A stretch of 64,000 nt of DNA from Candidatus Pedobacter colombiensis (GCA_029202485.1 CP119313.1:1426001-1490000); one strand, 5' to 3'; positions 28,191 to 37,963 are shown, counted from the stretch's first letter. Translations and numbers: made by a program. The notes: a model not told the origin generated them from the letters alone.

Positions 28191-28970
28191 ATGAAAATTA
28201 TATTATGCTTAGTTGCAGTTGGAGCTTGTTTGGGACAGCCGTTGAGTTCGTCGGTGATTACTAAACCTGCAGCAGCGATTCCTGCTTCCATCAAGTTTGA
28301 TAGAGAAGTTATCCAGCAAGTTCATGGTGAGGATGGTACACAAACTACGACTTATTATTTTAGTTTAAACGGAGACTACGCGGCCGTGAAACCGGATCCG
28401 AAAAGCGACTCGGAAATGAGCCTGATGGTTTATACCAATGAGGGTTTAACCATGATGTTTAACAATAAGCAAAAAACAGTAACCGTGATTAAAATGGCCA
28501 GGGTAGTTGGTGATGGCGCTAAGATGAGTAAGGAGCTGGCAGAGCAAATGACTCATAAAAAAGTGACAAAGGATAAGCAGGATGATTTAACGGTAACCGC
28601 TACAGGGAAAACAAAAACAATTTGTGGCTATCCTGCCGTTGAGTATGAGATCAAGAATGAAGGCGGCAAAGCTTATTGGTATTATGCTAAAGTGGATTTT
28701 AATCCTATAAAAATTTATACGATGGGGGCTGGCGACAGCGGAACTCAGGCAACAATGGATGCTAAAAAAATCCAACAACTTAAAAATAATCCAATGGGCA
28801 TACCGGTGCTGAATAAAAATTATTTGCTGGCAGAAATGTCTACACCTGGTGGTCCAAAGGGTATGGAGACAAAAGCCATCAATAAAACGACATTTGCTGT
28901 TTCAACCACTGGATATAAGGTGATTGATTTGAGTAAAAAGGGACTGGCAGGTATGATCGGGGCGCATTGA
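28191..28970 (+). CDS. Secreted DUF4412-like protein
   Basis: A 259-aa secreted protein with a short signal peptide (VGACLGQ). The body has the alternating strands of DUF4412 proteins (SLMVYTNEGLTMMFNNKQKTVTVIKM, TICGYPAVEYEIKNEGGKAYWYYAKVD). It is 6 bases after the OmpA-like gene and in the same operon. Its stop touches the 3' end of the convergent glycosidase gene. Function unknown. Confidence 0.65.
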   Translation: MKIILCLVAVGACLGQPLSSSVITKPAAAIPASIKFDREVIQQVHGEDGTQTTTYYFSLNGDYAAVKPDPKSDSEMSLMVYTNEGLTMMFNNKQKTVTVIKMARVVGDGAKMSKELAEQMTHKKVTKDKQDDLTVTATGKTKTICGYPAVEYEIKNEGGKAYWYYAKVDFNPIKIYTMGAGDSGTQATMDAKKIQQLKNNPMGIPVLNKNYLLAEMSTPGGPKGMETKAINKTTFAVSTTGYKVIDLSKKGLAGMIGAH

Positions 28971-30131
28971 TCAGTAGATAAAAAATGGAGTAGTATTTTC
29001 TTCTACACATTTAGCTGCGTATAAGTAAAGTGATGCAGACCAGGTTTGCCAATCTTGCCCCATTGGCTCCCCGGTTTGTGCTTTATACCATTCGTTAAAA
29101 CCATATTCCAGCTCTTTGTTGCTGGATTTTTTTATCAAATCGGTAAGCGCAAAAAGTTTCTCTTTTGCGAGATGGTGTTTGCCAGCCGCGACCAAAGCAG
29201 CAATATGGAGAGCGGAAATGAAAGGCCATATACCACCATTATGATAGTCACCGGGCTTATTGTACATTTCATAACGCGGAATCCAGTCGGCATCTCCTGG
29301 CAAAATAAAAGGGAAGAAATTGGGGGACAAGGGAACTGCTAAATCGCCAATGTCGCTCATTAGTTTGCACTGTTCTTCTATCCAGGATGCCATGTGTTCA
29401 GCTCTGGTGCGTGAAGTTAGACCAGATAACATCGCGATGCTATTTCCCAAAAGATCAAATCTTTCACTGCTGTATACTTTGTACGACCATAATGCGTAGT
29501 AGGGTTTACGTTTTACAACCATTCCTTCGTGGCGATGATGGGGGTTTGAACTTTCAGTAATGGTAAAGTGTTCCATAGCGATCTTTAGTTTATGTGCGCG
29601 TTCATGATAGCCCAACATACTCAAGTAACTGAATGCTGTTGCATTTACAAACAGGCCGAAGCCTAGAACCCATTGTTCATCGCGCCAGTCGCTGGTTGGC
29701 TGTTGTGCAATTAAATAATCATCAGTCGGGCTCTGGTATTCCATCCAGGTTAATGCTTTCTGAACAGCAATTTCTAGAAAATCTTTTTCTCCGGTAAATT
29801 TTCTGAAAATACCTACCGCTAGTAAAAATAATGGAGTTGTATCACTTGCACCACGATTTTCCGGATCGTGTACAAGTGAAGGAATGTGACCTCTTAAAGA
29901 CTGATTTTTTGATAACGTTTCTAGTGTTTTTCTAATGGAAGCGGTTAATTTAGCATTGTCTGAAACAGCTATTCCAAATATCGAGAGCATTAAATCTCTT
30001 GTATAGGGCTCGGGGTATCCCCAACCTGCTGTCCGCGGAAGACCATGGTATGGTCCTTTTGAATTGTGAAGAAGCACTTCTAAAGCTGCACTTCTCGCAT
30101 TTTCTACTTCCTGCCAGTTTTTAGTACTCAT
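28971..30131 (-). CDS. Predicted (alpha/alpha)6 glycosidase, amylo-alpha-1,6-glucosidase/GH100-like
   Basis: A 386-aa cytosolic protein without signal peptide. The helical toroid pattern carries RTAGWGYPEPYTRDLMLS at the start, GASDTTPLFLLAVGIF, NKPGDYHNGGIWPFIS and the late GQDWQTWSASLYLYA. These match glycogen-debranching and neutral-invertase-like families. Acidic residues in YTRDL and DWRDEQW could be catalytic. It is the last gene of a PIG-L, GT4, glycosidase operon (11 bases after the GT4 gene), which suggests making or trimming a sugar conjugate. The substrate is unknown. Confidence 0.7.
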   Translation of the reverse strand: MSTKNWQEVENARSAALEVLLHNSKGPYHGLPRTAGWGYPEPYTRDLMLSIFGIAVSDNAKLTASIRKTLETLSKNQSLRGHIPSLVHDPENRGASDTTPLFLLAVGIFRKFTGEKDFLEIAVQKALTWMEYQSPTDDYLIAQQPTSDWRDEQWVLGFGLFVNATAFSYLSMLGYHERAHKLKIAMEHFTITESSNPHHRHEGMVVKRKPYYALWSYKVYSSERFDLLGNSIAMLSGLTSRTRAEHMASWIEEQCKLMSDIGDLAVPLSPNFFPFILPGDADWIPRYEMYNKPGDYHNGGIWPFISALHIAALVAAGKHHLAKEKLFALTDLIKKSSNKELEYGFNEWYKAQTGEPMGQDWQTWSASLYLYAAKCVEENTTPFFIY

Positions 30132-30142
30132 GATAAATGGAG

Positions 30143-31285
30143 TTAATATATGCCTAGTCTTTTATTTATGATTTGTATAAACCGCTTAGCAACTAATCGA
30201 TAATCAAAATGATTCAAAGCCCTTTCCCGGCCTGCTTCACCCATTTGCCTACGCAAGTCTGGATTACCCATTAATTTTATCAGACCTTCCTTAATGTCAT
30301 TGACATCAGCACGGTAATCTACTGTTCTAGGTACATCAAAAACTATTCGCCTATTTTCTTCAAAACCTGATTCTGGTCCTAGAGTCACTTCGTTAACAAC
30401 AATTTTTTGATTTACGCCTGCCATAAAAGCTGTTTCTCCATGGACTAAAGTATCCAACATTCCCATTGCATTGATTCCAATTACCGGTTTAGCACATGCA
30501 CCTGCTTCTACCTGAAGCATTCCAAAGCCTTCGAGACGGGAGGGAGCAGCGTATATATCACAAGCTCCTAAAAGAAAAGGCACAAAATTTCTGGATATAA
30601 TGCTGGTAGGGAAAGAAACATTGTTGCTGATACCAAGTTGTTCGGCAAGCTCTAAATCTAAGCGGTTTTGCAAAATAGTTCTCGGTTGCGGCCATACCTT
30701 ACAAACATATTTCCAGTCCTTTAATGGGATATCGGTTGCAGCAAGAGCTTCCATGACCTCCCTTCCACCTTTAGAAGCTGCATCACCACCAATGGTAAGG
30801 ATCATTTGTTGGTCTGGACTTATGCCTAAAGCTTCTCGTACGGCTAATATTTTGGGATGATTTTTAGGATAGGGCTTAAAGTTTTCTGTATCACAACCCA
30901 CAGGGAGCACTTCAATATTGTCTCCTTTGATACCATCGCGCACATACATTTCTTTTACCCAGTTAGAGGTAACCAAAATCAGTGGTAGTTCATTTAAAAC
31001 ATCCTGATAATTGGCAATGTAGCCATCAGCTACGAGCCATGGGATGCCTTTAACACCATGTTTATGTGGATGTAGAACAAGTTGTGGGGTATGCCCCCAA
31101 TAACCTGTTCCTACAACTATATCAGGTTTGAACCAGTTGTAGTACCATTCCTTCTCTAACATGGATTCAACATGAGCAGCATAGGCATCTACACCATTCG
31201 CGAGTAAACCTTTGTAAAGCAAGTCACCCTGTGTTGCCAGTCCGCCAGGGCTAGGCGGATAATCATATAATACAAGTACCTTCAT
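30143..31285 (-). CDS. Glycosyltransferase family 4 (GT-B fold)
   Basis: A 380-aa cytosolic retaining glycosyltransferase. N-terminal glycine-rich loop in YDYPPSPGGLATQG; nucleotide-sugar site in LTIGGDAASKGGREVM and the EX7E-type stretch APSRLEGFGMLQVEAGACAKPVIG. Its ATG overlaps the stop of the PIG-L gene by 4 bases. A deacetylase beside a GT4 enzyme recalls GlcNAc-Ins or bacillithiol-type pathways, but that is only an analogy. Confidence 0.85.
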   Translation of the reverse strand: MKVLVLYDYPPSPGGLATQGDLLYKGLLANGVDAYAAHVESMLEKEWYYNWFKPDIVVGTGYWGHTPQLVLHPHKHGVKGIPWLVADGYIANYQDVLNELPLILVTSNWVKEMYVRDGIKGDNIEVLPVGCDTENFKPYPKNHPKILAVREALGISPDQQMILTIGGDAASKGGREVMEALAATDIPLKDWKYVCKVWPQPRTILQNRLDLELAEQLGISNNVSFPTSIISRNFVPFLLGACDIYAAPSRLEGFGMLQVEAGACAKPVIGINAMGMLDTLVHGETAFMAGVNQKIVVNEVTLGPESGFEENRRIVFDVPRTVDYRADVNDIKEGLIKLMGNPDLRRQMGEAGRERALNHFDYRLVAKRFIQIINKRLGIY

Positions 31286-31938
31286 GATATTTGGTGCTTT
31301 TCAATCCATTTTAAAACTTCTTTCTTACTGGTCAACTTCCAGAATGCCTCTGCTTTTGGAGTCGCTTTTGCTTCCCAACTATCCTGCTCAAAACCATACA
31401 CCTCTGTAATTAATTGATATTTAATGTTCCACAGATCCTCAGGCAGATCAAAATAAAGCCCTGTTGTTTTTAGTGCCTGTGGAAAATACATTCTATTGCC
31501 ATCTTCATAAGCAAAGGTCCAGGTTTCCTTGCTTGATAATTTGCCTTCGTGCCACAGTTTTAAGACAGTTATTCCAACTTCTTCATGTCGCAAATGTCTG
31601 GTGTATTCGCCAGAAGGATTATGAGTTATGATCAGATCGTAGTTTATATTTGGGAGTAGCTCCAATAGAACTCTGGTGATTTCCTGTTTATCTTGTGGAA
31701 TTTGTGCCGGGCCATCGTCCAAATCACCCATAGCCCCCTTTGAGTGGAAAGCAGCCAATGATTTTTGGAACTTTGGTGCCCTGTCTGGATCGGATTTTCT
31801 GGATAAACAAGCGATAAAACACTGCCAATCGGGGTGGGCTAGTAGGGTTCCCCCTGCCCATAAAACTTCATCATCAGGATGTGCTACAATAACAGCTACC
31901 TTTTTTGTTTTGTTCTCACTCGTTACATCAAGCTTCAT
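31282..31938 (-). CDS. PIG-L family deacetylase
   Basis: A 218-aa zinc-dependent N-acetylglucosaminyl deacetylase-like protein. The metal motif AHPDDEVLWAGG is near the start; the third ligand region is HNPSGEYTRHLRHEEVG (HxxH). It removes acetyl from a GlcNAc-like sugar in known members. It heads a compact three-gene operon with GT4 and the glycosidase; start ATG 31938 follows a stretch upstream of ssrA's terminator. Confidence 0.87.
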   Translation of the reverse strand: MKLDVTSENKTKKVAVIVAHPDDEVLWAGGTLLAHPDWQCFIACLSRKSDPDRAPKFQKSLAAFHSKGAMGDLDDGPAQIPQDKQEITRVLLELLPNINYDLIITHNPSGEYTRHLRHEEVGITVLKLWHEGKLSSKETWTFAYEDGNRMYFPQALKTTGLYFDLPEDLWNIKYQLITEVYGFEQDSWEAKATPKAEAFWKLTSKKEVLKWIEKHQIS

Positions 31939-32042
31939 TATATCAATCAGTTAGTTTACAGCGTAACGCTTCTTGAAGGATATAACATGATAAAGCCAGT
32001 TAAGTTTGAGCAATATGTTTTCAGACTTAAAAAAATGGAAAA

Positions 32043-32075
32043 TAAAAAAGGGAAATCAGTGACGATTTCCCTTTT
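32043..32075 (-). terminator. Intrinsic terminator of ssrA
   Basis: Read on the minus strand: GGGAAATC, 6-base loop, GATTTCCC, then a T run. It begins 2 bases after the tmRNA 3' end. Confidence 0.85.
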
Positions 32076-32076
32076 T

Positions 32077-32440
32077 GTGGACTCGAAGGGGTTCGAACCC
32101 TTGTCCAGTTGTGTGATAAATTATGCCTTCTACATGCTTATTTTCCAATTAATTGTAGGGATCTGGCGGGCTGGAAACCGACCTAACCGTTCACCTTAGG
32201 TACTTTATCTCGCAATTGTACCGTACCTTACAATTGCCAGCGTTGTTATTTCGATGCCCCAGATTCTAACCTAACATCGCAGCAGTTAGAGGGACAAAAG
32301 CTATTTAATTCTAAATTAAGCAGCTAAGGCGTAGTTATTTTCGCCAATTATAGTGTGAACGTTCTCTTTTAAGTGCTCTCCGTACAACGCACTGCATGCT
32401 AACATACTTAGCTTCACCCTGTCAAATCCAAAACGAGCCC
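32077..32440 (-). ncRNA. ssrA: tmRNA (one-piece), tag GENNYALAA
   Basis: Minus strand. The 5' end GGGCTCG pairs with CGAGTCC near the 3' end to form the acceptor stem, allowing one G-U pair. The T-arm GGGTTCGAACCCC and the 5' D-like GGATTTGACAGGGTG are typical. The tag frame at 32316-32345 reads GGCGAAAATAACTACGCC, then TTAGCTGCTTAA, giving GENNYALAA and stop. Several pseudoknot-forming repeats lie between tag and 3' end. It rescues stalled ribosomes with SmpB. Open frames across it, such as one reading DSKGFEPLSS, are spurious. Confidence 0.95.
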
Positions 32441-32505
32441 AGTATACCCTGATGGTGTGTGGTTAACTACTCCTTTCCAACCATCAGAACACAAATATAC
32501 GAAAA

Positions 32506-33708
32506 TTATGCCATAGTTCTACCAGGGTACTGTTTTAAAGCAATATCAAGGCAATCCATAGCTTTATTAAGATCATCAGTATTTAGCACATAAGCCATCC
32601 TTACCTCATTTTTCCCGGAACCTTCAGTCGAATAAAAGCCGGTGGCAGGAGCCATCATAACAGTTTCACCATTGTTGCTGAAACTTTCCAGCATCCATTG
32701 ACAAAACTGATCTGCATCATCAATAGGCAATTTTGCTACTACATAAAATGCACCACCTGGGTTAGGACAAAATACACCTTCCATAGCATTTAATCTTTTT
32801 ACAAGCGTATCCCTGCGTAAAGTATATTCTTTGTTTACTGCTTCGAAATAGCTGTCTGGTGTATCAACAGCAGCTGTTCCTGCTATTTGTTCAACCATCC
32901 CAGGACTTAACCTTGCCTGCGCAAATTTTAACCCAGATTTGATTACTTCTTTATTTTTGGTAATTAAGCAACCCAATCTTGCACCGCAGGCACTGTAACG
33001 TTTAGATACAGTATCCAGCACAATCACATTTTCATCCAGACCATCCATGTGCATTGGCGAGATAAATTCCCTGCCATCATAACAAAACTCACGGTAAGCC
33101 TCATCGGATAATAAGAACAGATCATATTTTAAACATAAAGCTTTTAAAGCCTCCATTTCTTCTTTTGAATATAAATAACCGGTAGGGTTATTCGGATTAC
33201 AAATGATAATTGCTTTAGTACGATCGGTAATCAATTTCTCAAATTCTGCAATTGCCGGTAGGGCAAAACCATTTTCAATATGAGATAATATAGGTTTTAC
33301 AACCACATTACTCATGCAGGCAAAACCGTTATAGTTTGCATAGAAAGGTTCAGGAATGATAATCTCGTCACCCTCATTAACGCAGGTTTGCATGGCAATA
33401 GTAATAGCCTCAGAACCACCAACTGTAACCAGTATATCTTCGGGTGTGATGTTATACCCTAATTTATTATAGTATTCAGTAAGTTTTGTTCTATAGCTTA
33501 ATGTTCCTTCTGATGGGGTATAGGCCCAAACATTAAAATCTATATTCTTAATGGCATTTAGCATTCCCTCAGGAGTAGCAATGTCTGGCTGACCAATATT
33601 TAAATGGTATACTTTTTTACCGTCCTTTTTTGCCTGATCAGCAAATGGAGTCAGTTTTCTTATAGGCGAAGCAGGCATCTGTAGCCCTTTTTCAGAAATA
33701 TTTGGCAT
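32506..33708 (-). CDS. Class I/II aminotransferase
   Basis: A 400-aa PLP aminotransferase of the aspartate aminotransferase superfamily. Motifs: LNIGQPDIATPEGM, ICNPNNPTGYLYSKEEM, the PLP lysine in DTVSKRYSACGARLGC and the C-terminal VRMAYVLN. The frame extends 17 codons upstream, but ATG 33708 (MPNISEKG) fits family N-termini. The gene is monocistronic, between ssrA and DUF1573. The substrate pair cannot be resolved. Confidence 0.87.
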   Translation of the reverse strand: MPNISEKGLQMPASPIRKLTPFADQAKKDGKKVYHLNIGQPDIATPEGMLNAIKNIDFNVWAYTPSEGTLSYRTKLTEYYNKLGYNITPEDILVTVGGSEAITIAMQTCVNEGDEIIIPEPFYANYNGFACMSNVVVKPILSHIENGFALPAIAEFEKLITDRTKAIIICNPNNPTGYLYSKEEMEALKALCLKYDLFLLSDEAYREFCYDGREFISPMHMDGLDENVIVLDTVSKRYSACGARLGCLITKNKEVIKSGLKFAQARLSPGMVEQIAGTAAVDTPDSYFEAVNKEYTLRRDTLVKRLNAMEGVFCPNPGGAFYVVAKLPIDDADQFCQWMLESFSNNGETVMMAPATGFYSTEGSGKNEVRMAYVLNTDDLNKAMDCLDIALKQYPGRTMA

Positions 33709-33763
33709 GATGGAAAATAAAGTCCCGTAATAATAAGTTAGTTTTTTTATAGGGTACAAAAAT

Positions 33764-33795
33764 AAAAAAAACCTCGTTGATTAACGAGGTTTTAA
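33764..33795 (-). terminator. Intrinsic terminator after the DUF1573 gene
   Basis: AAAACCTCGTT-AATC-AACGAGGTTTT hairpin followed by T-rich sequence on the minus strand. Confidence 0.85.
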
Positions 33796-33816
33796 TCAAA
33801 AGTATGTTTTTGAATT

Positions 33817-34209
33817 TTATTTGCTGGCCGCTGCTACCGTCTCTCCTTTAATGTATAGTACCTTGGTGGTAGTTTTAGCATTAGAAGTGATAGTAATGCT
33901 TTTGCTAAATGGAAGTGCAGCACCTGTTGGGTTATAAGTTACTTTAATTACACCTGATTCACCTTTTTTTACTGGTGTTTGTGTATACTCAGGAACTGTA
34001 CATCCACATGTAGTTTCAACTTTAGTAATAATCAAAGGCTCATCTCCAATGTTTGTGTACTTAAACTCAACTGTAGCAGGCTTGTTCACTGGGATTTTTC
34101 CGAAATCATGACTCTCTTTGTCAAACTTGAATTCAGCAGGTTTTGATTGAGCATGAGTGGCAACACTTATACCTAGGATTAACGTAAATAGCAGAATTAT
34201 TTTTTTCAT
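33817..34209 (-). CDS. Secreted DUF1573 protein
   Basis: A 130-aa protein with a signal peptide (GISVATHAQ) and a single immunoglobulin-like DUF1573 domain. The domain carries the hallmark HDFGKIPVNKPATVEFKYTN, then VETTCGCTVPEYTQ with the Cys-Gly-Cys, then VTYNPTG. This is one of the commonest Bacteroidota periplasmic proteins; role unknown. Monocistronic, divergent from the E1 gene and closed by its own terminator. Confidence 0.9.
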   Translation of the reverse strand: MKKIILLFTLILGISVATHAQSKPAEFKFDKESHDFGKIPVNKPATVEFKYTNIGDEPLIITKVETTCGCTVPEYTQTPVKKGESGVIKVTYNPTGAALPFSKSITITSNAKTTTKVLYIKGETVAAASK

Positions 34210-34313
34210 TTTAATGTAGTTTTAAAACAAATTTAATGTTTTCATTTAGAAAACAAAAAGTATTCCACTATATAAATTACGATACACTGTTAAGTCATAC
34301 TTTAGATTTTGTG

Positions 34314-34321
34314 TATCTTTG
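34314..34321 (+). promoter_or_regulatory. -7 box of the E1 gene
   Basis: TATCTTTG matches the Bacteroidota -7 consensus TAnnTTTG and lies 20 bases before the ATG at 34341. Confidence 0.6.
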
Positions 34322-34340
34322 CCGCATAATTGATTTGCTT

Positions 34341-36764
34341 ATGATGCCAAATAGTAAACTTACCACAAATCCAATAGACGCTTCGGAGCTAAGTTTTGAT
34401 GACTTCAAAACCATTGTTGTGAACGACTATAAAATAGCTTTTGAAAGTAGACAAGCTAGTTTATTGGGCCGAAAGGAAGTGTTGACCGGTAAGGCTAAGT
34501 TTGGAATTTTTGGCGATGGGAAGGAGCTACCTCAGATTGCTATGGCAAAAGCCTTTAAAAATGGCGATTGGCGCTCCGGTTATTACAGAGATCAGACATT
34601 TGCCTTTGCTGCCGGTATTTGTACAATAAAAGAATTTTTTGCACAGTTATATGCTAATCCAAGTGTTGAGGCAGATCCTGCATCGGCCGGAAGGCAAATG
34701 AACTGTCACTTTGCGACGCGTTCTATTAATGAGGACGGCAGTTGGAAAGATTTAACGGATATGAAGAATTGTTCTTCAGACATCGCACCTACAGGTGGAC
34801 AAATGGCGAGGTTAGTTGGACTAGCCTATGCTTCTAAATTATACAGACAAAATCCGGAACTTGAATATTTAAAGAATTTCTCAGTAAATGGAAATGAAGT
34901 AGCCTTTGGTACGATAGGAAATGCATCTACATCTGAAGGTGTATTTTTTGAAGCTATTAATGCTGCTGGTGTTTTACAGGTGCCAATGGCCATGTCTGTT
35001 TGGGATGATGGATACGGAATTTCAGTTCCGGCAAAATATCAAACTACAAAAGAAGATATTTCTGAAATATTGAAAGGTTTTCAGCGTGACGAAAATGCCG
35101 ATGGTTACGAAATATTTAAGGTAAAAGGCTGGGATTATCCCGCTTTGTGTGAAACTTATCAACGCGCAATAGATGTTTGCAGGGATGAACATGTTCCTGT
35201 ATTGATTCATGTAACAGAAGTAACGCAACCACAAGGCCACTCTACCTCCGGTTCTCACGAGCGTTATAAAGATAAAGCAAGGTTAGAGTGGGAGAGAGAG
35301 TATGACTGTATCGTTCAGATGCGTAAATGGATGCTGGAATCAGCAATCATTACTGAAGAAGAAATAGTAGAGCTAGAAAATACTGCTAAGAAACTTGTTC
35401 GTGAAACACAAAAAGAAGCATGGAATGAATTTTTAGGTTCTATAAAGGTCGAAAAAGACCAGGTGATTGAGTTGATTAATGGGATGGCTAATGGCGATCC
35501 TGCCATCATAAAAATTTCTAGTCAACTTGCCAATACCCCTGATGCTCAAAGAAGAGAAGTAATTTCTTCGGCAAGAAAGGCTCTGCGTTTAACGGTAAGG
35601 GATTCTTCAACAGCTAGACAGAATCTATTAACCTGGTACAATGCTCAAATTGGATTGAACGAGGATAGATACAATTCTAAATTGTTTACCGATGGGATTG
35701 ATAGTCCGTTTTTGGTAAATGAACTGAAACCTGTATTTAACGAGGAAAGTAAAATGGTTGATGGGCGCGAATTGTTGAATGCCTGCTTTGACTCAAATTT
35801 TGCACGTGATCAGCGATTGGTTGCCTTTGGTGAAGATTTAGGGGCTATTGGTGATGTAAATCAGGGATTTGCCGGTTTACAGGCTAAGTATGGCGACTTG
35901 AGGATTACCGATACAGGTATAAGAGAAATGACCATAGTAGGGCAGGGAATAGGTTTGGCAATGCGTGGTTTACGCCCGATTGCTGAAATTCAATACCTTG
36001 ATTATTTGTTGTTCGCACTGAATGTGTTAAGTGATGACCTGGCAAGTTTGTCATATCGTACAAAAGCAGGACAAAAAGCTCCTGTTATTATCAGGACACG
36101 CGGTCACAGGTTAGAAGGTGTATGGCATTCAGGTTCACCAATCGGAATGATTCTTGGCTCACTTAGAGGCTTGCATATTTGCGTGCCGCGTAACATGACG
36201 CAAGCAGCAGGTATGTATAATACTTTGTTCAGATCAGATGAGCCTGCATTGGTAATCGAATGTCTGAACGGCTACCGTTTAAAAGAGAAATTACCTGAAA
36301 ACGTAGGTGAATATACCGTTCCTCTTGGAAAAGCCGAGGTGGTTAAGGAAGGAACAGATATAACTGTGGTTTCTTACGGTTCTACTTTAAGAATAGTAGA
36401 AGAAGCAGCTGAAGAGCTGGCACATTTGGGAGTATCTATTGAGATTGTTGATCCTCAAACTTTATTGCCATTCGATACAGATCAGATTTGTGCAAAGTCA
36501 TTAGCCAAAACAAACAAGTTACTGGTAGTTGATGAAGATGTACCGGGTGGTGGAACAGCTTTCTTGTTGCAACAAATTCTGGAAGAGCAAAAAGGTTATT
36601 ACCACTTAGATGGCCAGCCTAAAACGCTAAGTGCAAAAGCACATCGTCCGCCTTATGGATCAGATGGTGATTATTTTAGTAAACCATCTGTTGATGATGT
36701 AATTGAAGCTGTTTACAGTATGATGAATGAAAGTAATCCCGGTAAGTACCCGGCTATTTATTAA
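34341..36764 (+). CDS. 2-oxoacid (branched-chain/2-oxoisovalerate) dehydrogenase E1, alpha-beta fusion
   Basis: An 807-aa thiamin-diphosphate enzyme that decarboxylates a 2-oxoacid and acylates the lipoyl domain of E2. The alpha part runs to about residue 400, with substrate and TPP regions GDWRSGYYRDQTFAF, TGGQMARLVGLAYAS and GNASTSEGVFFEAINAAG. The beta (transketolase) part runs from about 480 to the end, with VAFGEDLGAIGDVNQGF, ITDTGIREMTIVGQGIG and a C-terminal transketolase_C domain (VVDEDVPGGG). A weakly conserved linker joins the halves. The first in-frame ATG is within the promoter; ATG 34341 (or 34344) is chosen. E2 and E3 genes are not in the window. Confidence 0.9.
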   Translation: MMPNSKLTTNPIDASELSFDDFKTIVVNDYKIAFESRQASLLGRKEVLTGKAKFGIFGDGKELPQIAMAKAFKNGDWRSGYYRDQTFAFAAGICTIKEFFAQLYANPSVEADPASAGRQMNCHFATRSINEDGSWKDLTDMKNCSSDIAPTGGQMARLVGLAYASKLYRQNPELEYLKNFSVNGNEVAFGTIGNASTSEGVFFEAINAAGVLQVPMAMSVWDDGYGISVPAKYQTTKEDISEILKGFQRDENADGYEIFKVKGWDYPALCETYQRAIDVCRDEHVPVLIHVTEVTQPQGHSTSGSHERYKDKARLEWEREYDCIVQMRKWMLESAIITEEEIVELENTAKKLVRETQKEAWNEFLGSIKVEKDQVIELINGMANGDPAIIKISSQLANTPDAQRREVISSARKALRLTVRDSSTARQNLLTWYNAQIGLNEDRYNSKLFTDGIDSPFLVNELKPVFNEESKMVDGRELLNACFDSNFARDQRLVAFGEDLGAIGDVNQGFAGLQAKYGDLRITDTGIREMTIVGQGIGLAMRGLRPIAEIQYLDYLLFALNVLSDDLASLSYRTKAGQKAPVIIRTRGHRLEGVWHSGSPIGMILGSLRGLHICVPRNMTQAAGMYNTLFRSDEPALVIECLNGYRLKEKLPENVGEYTVPLGKAEVVKEGTDITVVSYGSTLRIVEEAAEELAHLGVSIEIVDPQTLLPFDTDQICAKSLAKTNKLLVVDEDVPGGGTAFLLQQILEEQKGYYHLDGQPKTLSAKAHRPPYGSDGDYFSKPSVDDVIEAVYSMMNESNPGKYPAIY

Positions 36765-36792
36765 TAGCCTTTATTGATCAGGTTTTAAATAT

Positions 36793-36829
36793 CAAAGCCG
36801 TGTAAGTTTTGTACCTACACGGCTTTTTA
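36793..36829. terminator. Bidirectional terminator between E1 and aroC
   Basis: AAAGCCGTGTA and TACACGGCTTT pair with a 12-base loop, with A and T runs on both sides, between convergent genes. Confidence 0.85.
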
Positions 36830-36843
36830 ATGATTAGGATGGT

Positions 36844-37935
36844 TTAATCCAGTTTAACTGTTCTATTTCTCAACAAGTGATCAGCCAATACCAATGCAGC
36901 CATTGCTTCCACAATAACTACAGCTCTTGGTACTACGCATGGGTCATGTCTGCCTTTCCCCTTAATTTCCGCGGCTTCACCTGCAGCATTAATGGTTTGC
37001 TGGTTATGCATAATCGTAGCAACAGGTTTAAATGCTACTGTGAAATTGATTTCCATTCCATTAGAAATGCCTCCTTGTATGCCACCAGAAAAATTAGTCA
37101 GCGTTTTTGGCTGATCTTCATTTGCAAGAAAAATATCATTGTGCTCTGATCCTCTCATTTCACTACCACCAAAGCCAGATCCATATTCAAAACCATGCAC
37201 AGCATTAATGCTCAACATTGCTTTACCCAGATCAGCATGTAGTTTGTCAAAAACAGGATCTCCTAGTCCAACAGGACAGTTTTTTACGATACAGCTCACT
37301 TTTCCGCCGACTGTATCCCCATCTTTTCTTACGCTGTCAATAAACTCAATCATTTGATCTGCGGTAGCCGGATCAGCACAGCGTACAATGTTATCTTCCC
37401 GGGTAGCCAATAATTCAGCAATGTTGTCACCTGCTAAATCAGGTGCTTCAATTTTTCCGACAGCAGATACATGTGCGAAAATCTCAATCCCATGATGCTT
37501 TAACAGGAGCTTGGCAATTGCCCCAGCAGCTACACGGGCTGCGGTTTCTCTGGCTGATGAACGACCACCACCACGATGATCTCTGATTCCGTATTTGGCA
37601 TCATAAGTATAATCTGCGTGTGAAGGACGATAAACATCAGTATTGTGGCTGTAATCCTTACTACGCTGATCTTCATTAGGGATCAGCATGGCTATTGGCG
37701 TTCCCGTACTTTTACCTTCAAATGTACCTGATAAGATCTGAACAGTGTCGCTTTCTTTACGCTGTGTTGTGATTTTCGATTGTCCAGGTCGACGTTTATC
37801 CAATTCCGACTGGATAAATCCCAGATCTATAGGTAGCTGTGCCGGACAACCATCAAGGATAACACCTATGGCTATTCCATGAGATTCGCCAAAAGTAGTA
37901 ATGCGAAATAATTGACCGAATGTATTGCCTGCCAT
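36844..37935 (-). CDS. aroC: Chorismate synthase
   Basis: A 363-aa FMN-dependent enzyme that converts EPSP to chorismate, the last shared step of aromatic synthesis. Signatures: TFGESHGIAIGVILDGCP at the N-terminus, HRGGGRSSARETAARVA in the middle and GKGRHDPCVVPRAVV near the end. Normal length. Last gene of the minus-strand operon pheA, DAHPS/CM, aroA, aroC, 28 bases after aroA. Confidence 0.95.
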   Translation of the reverse strand: MAGNTFGQLFRITTFGESHGIAIGVILDGCPAQLPIDLGFIQSELDKRRPGQSKITTQRKESDTVQILSGTFEGKSTGTPIAMLIPNEDQRSKDYSHNTDVYRPSHADYTYDAKYGIRDHRGGGRSSARETAARVAAGAIAKLLLKHHGIEIFAHVSAVGKIEAPDLAGDNIAELLATREDNIVRCADPATADQMIEFIDSVRKDGDTVGGKVSCIVKNCPVGLGDPVFDKLHADLGKAMLSINAVHGFEYGSGFGGSEMRGSEHNDIFLANEDQPKTLTNFSGGIQGGISNGMEINFTVAFKPVATIMHNQQTINAAGEAAEIKGKGRHDPCVVPRAVVIVEAMAALVLADHLLRNRTVKLD

Positions 37936-37963
37936 TTTAGAATTATTTAATATTTTATTAAAA

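Noticed and set aside
31879..32199. Plus-strand ORF reading DSKGFEPLSS and beyond
   Set aside because: It is the antisense of the tmRNA 3' end and its terminator; the RNA gene explains the sequence.
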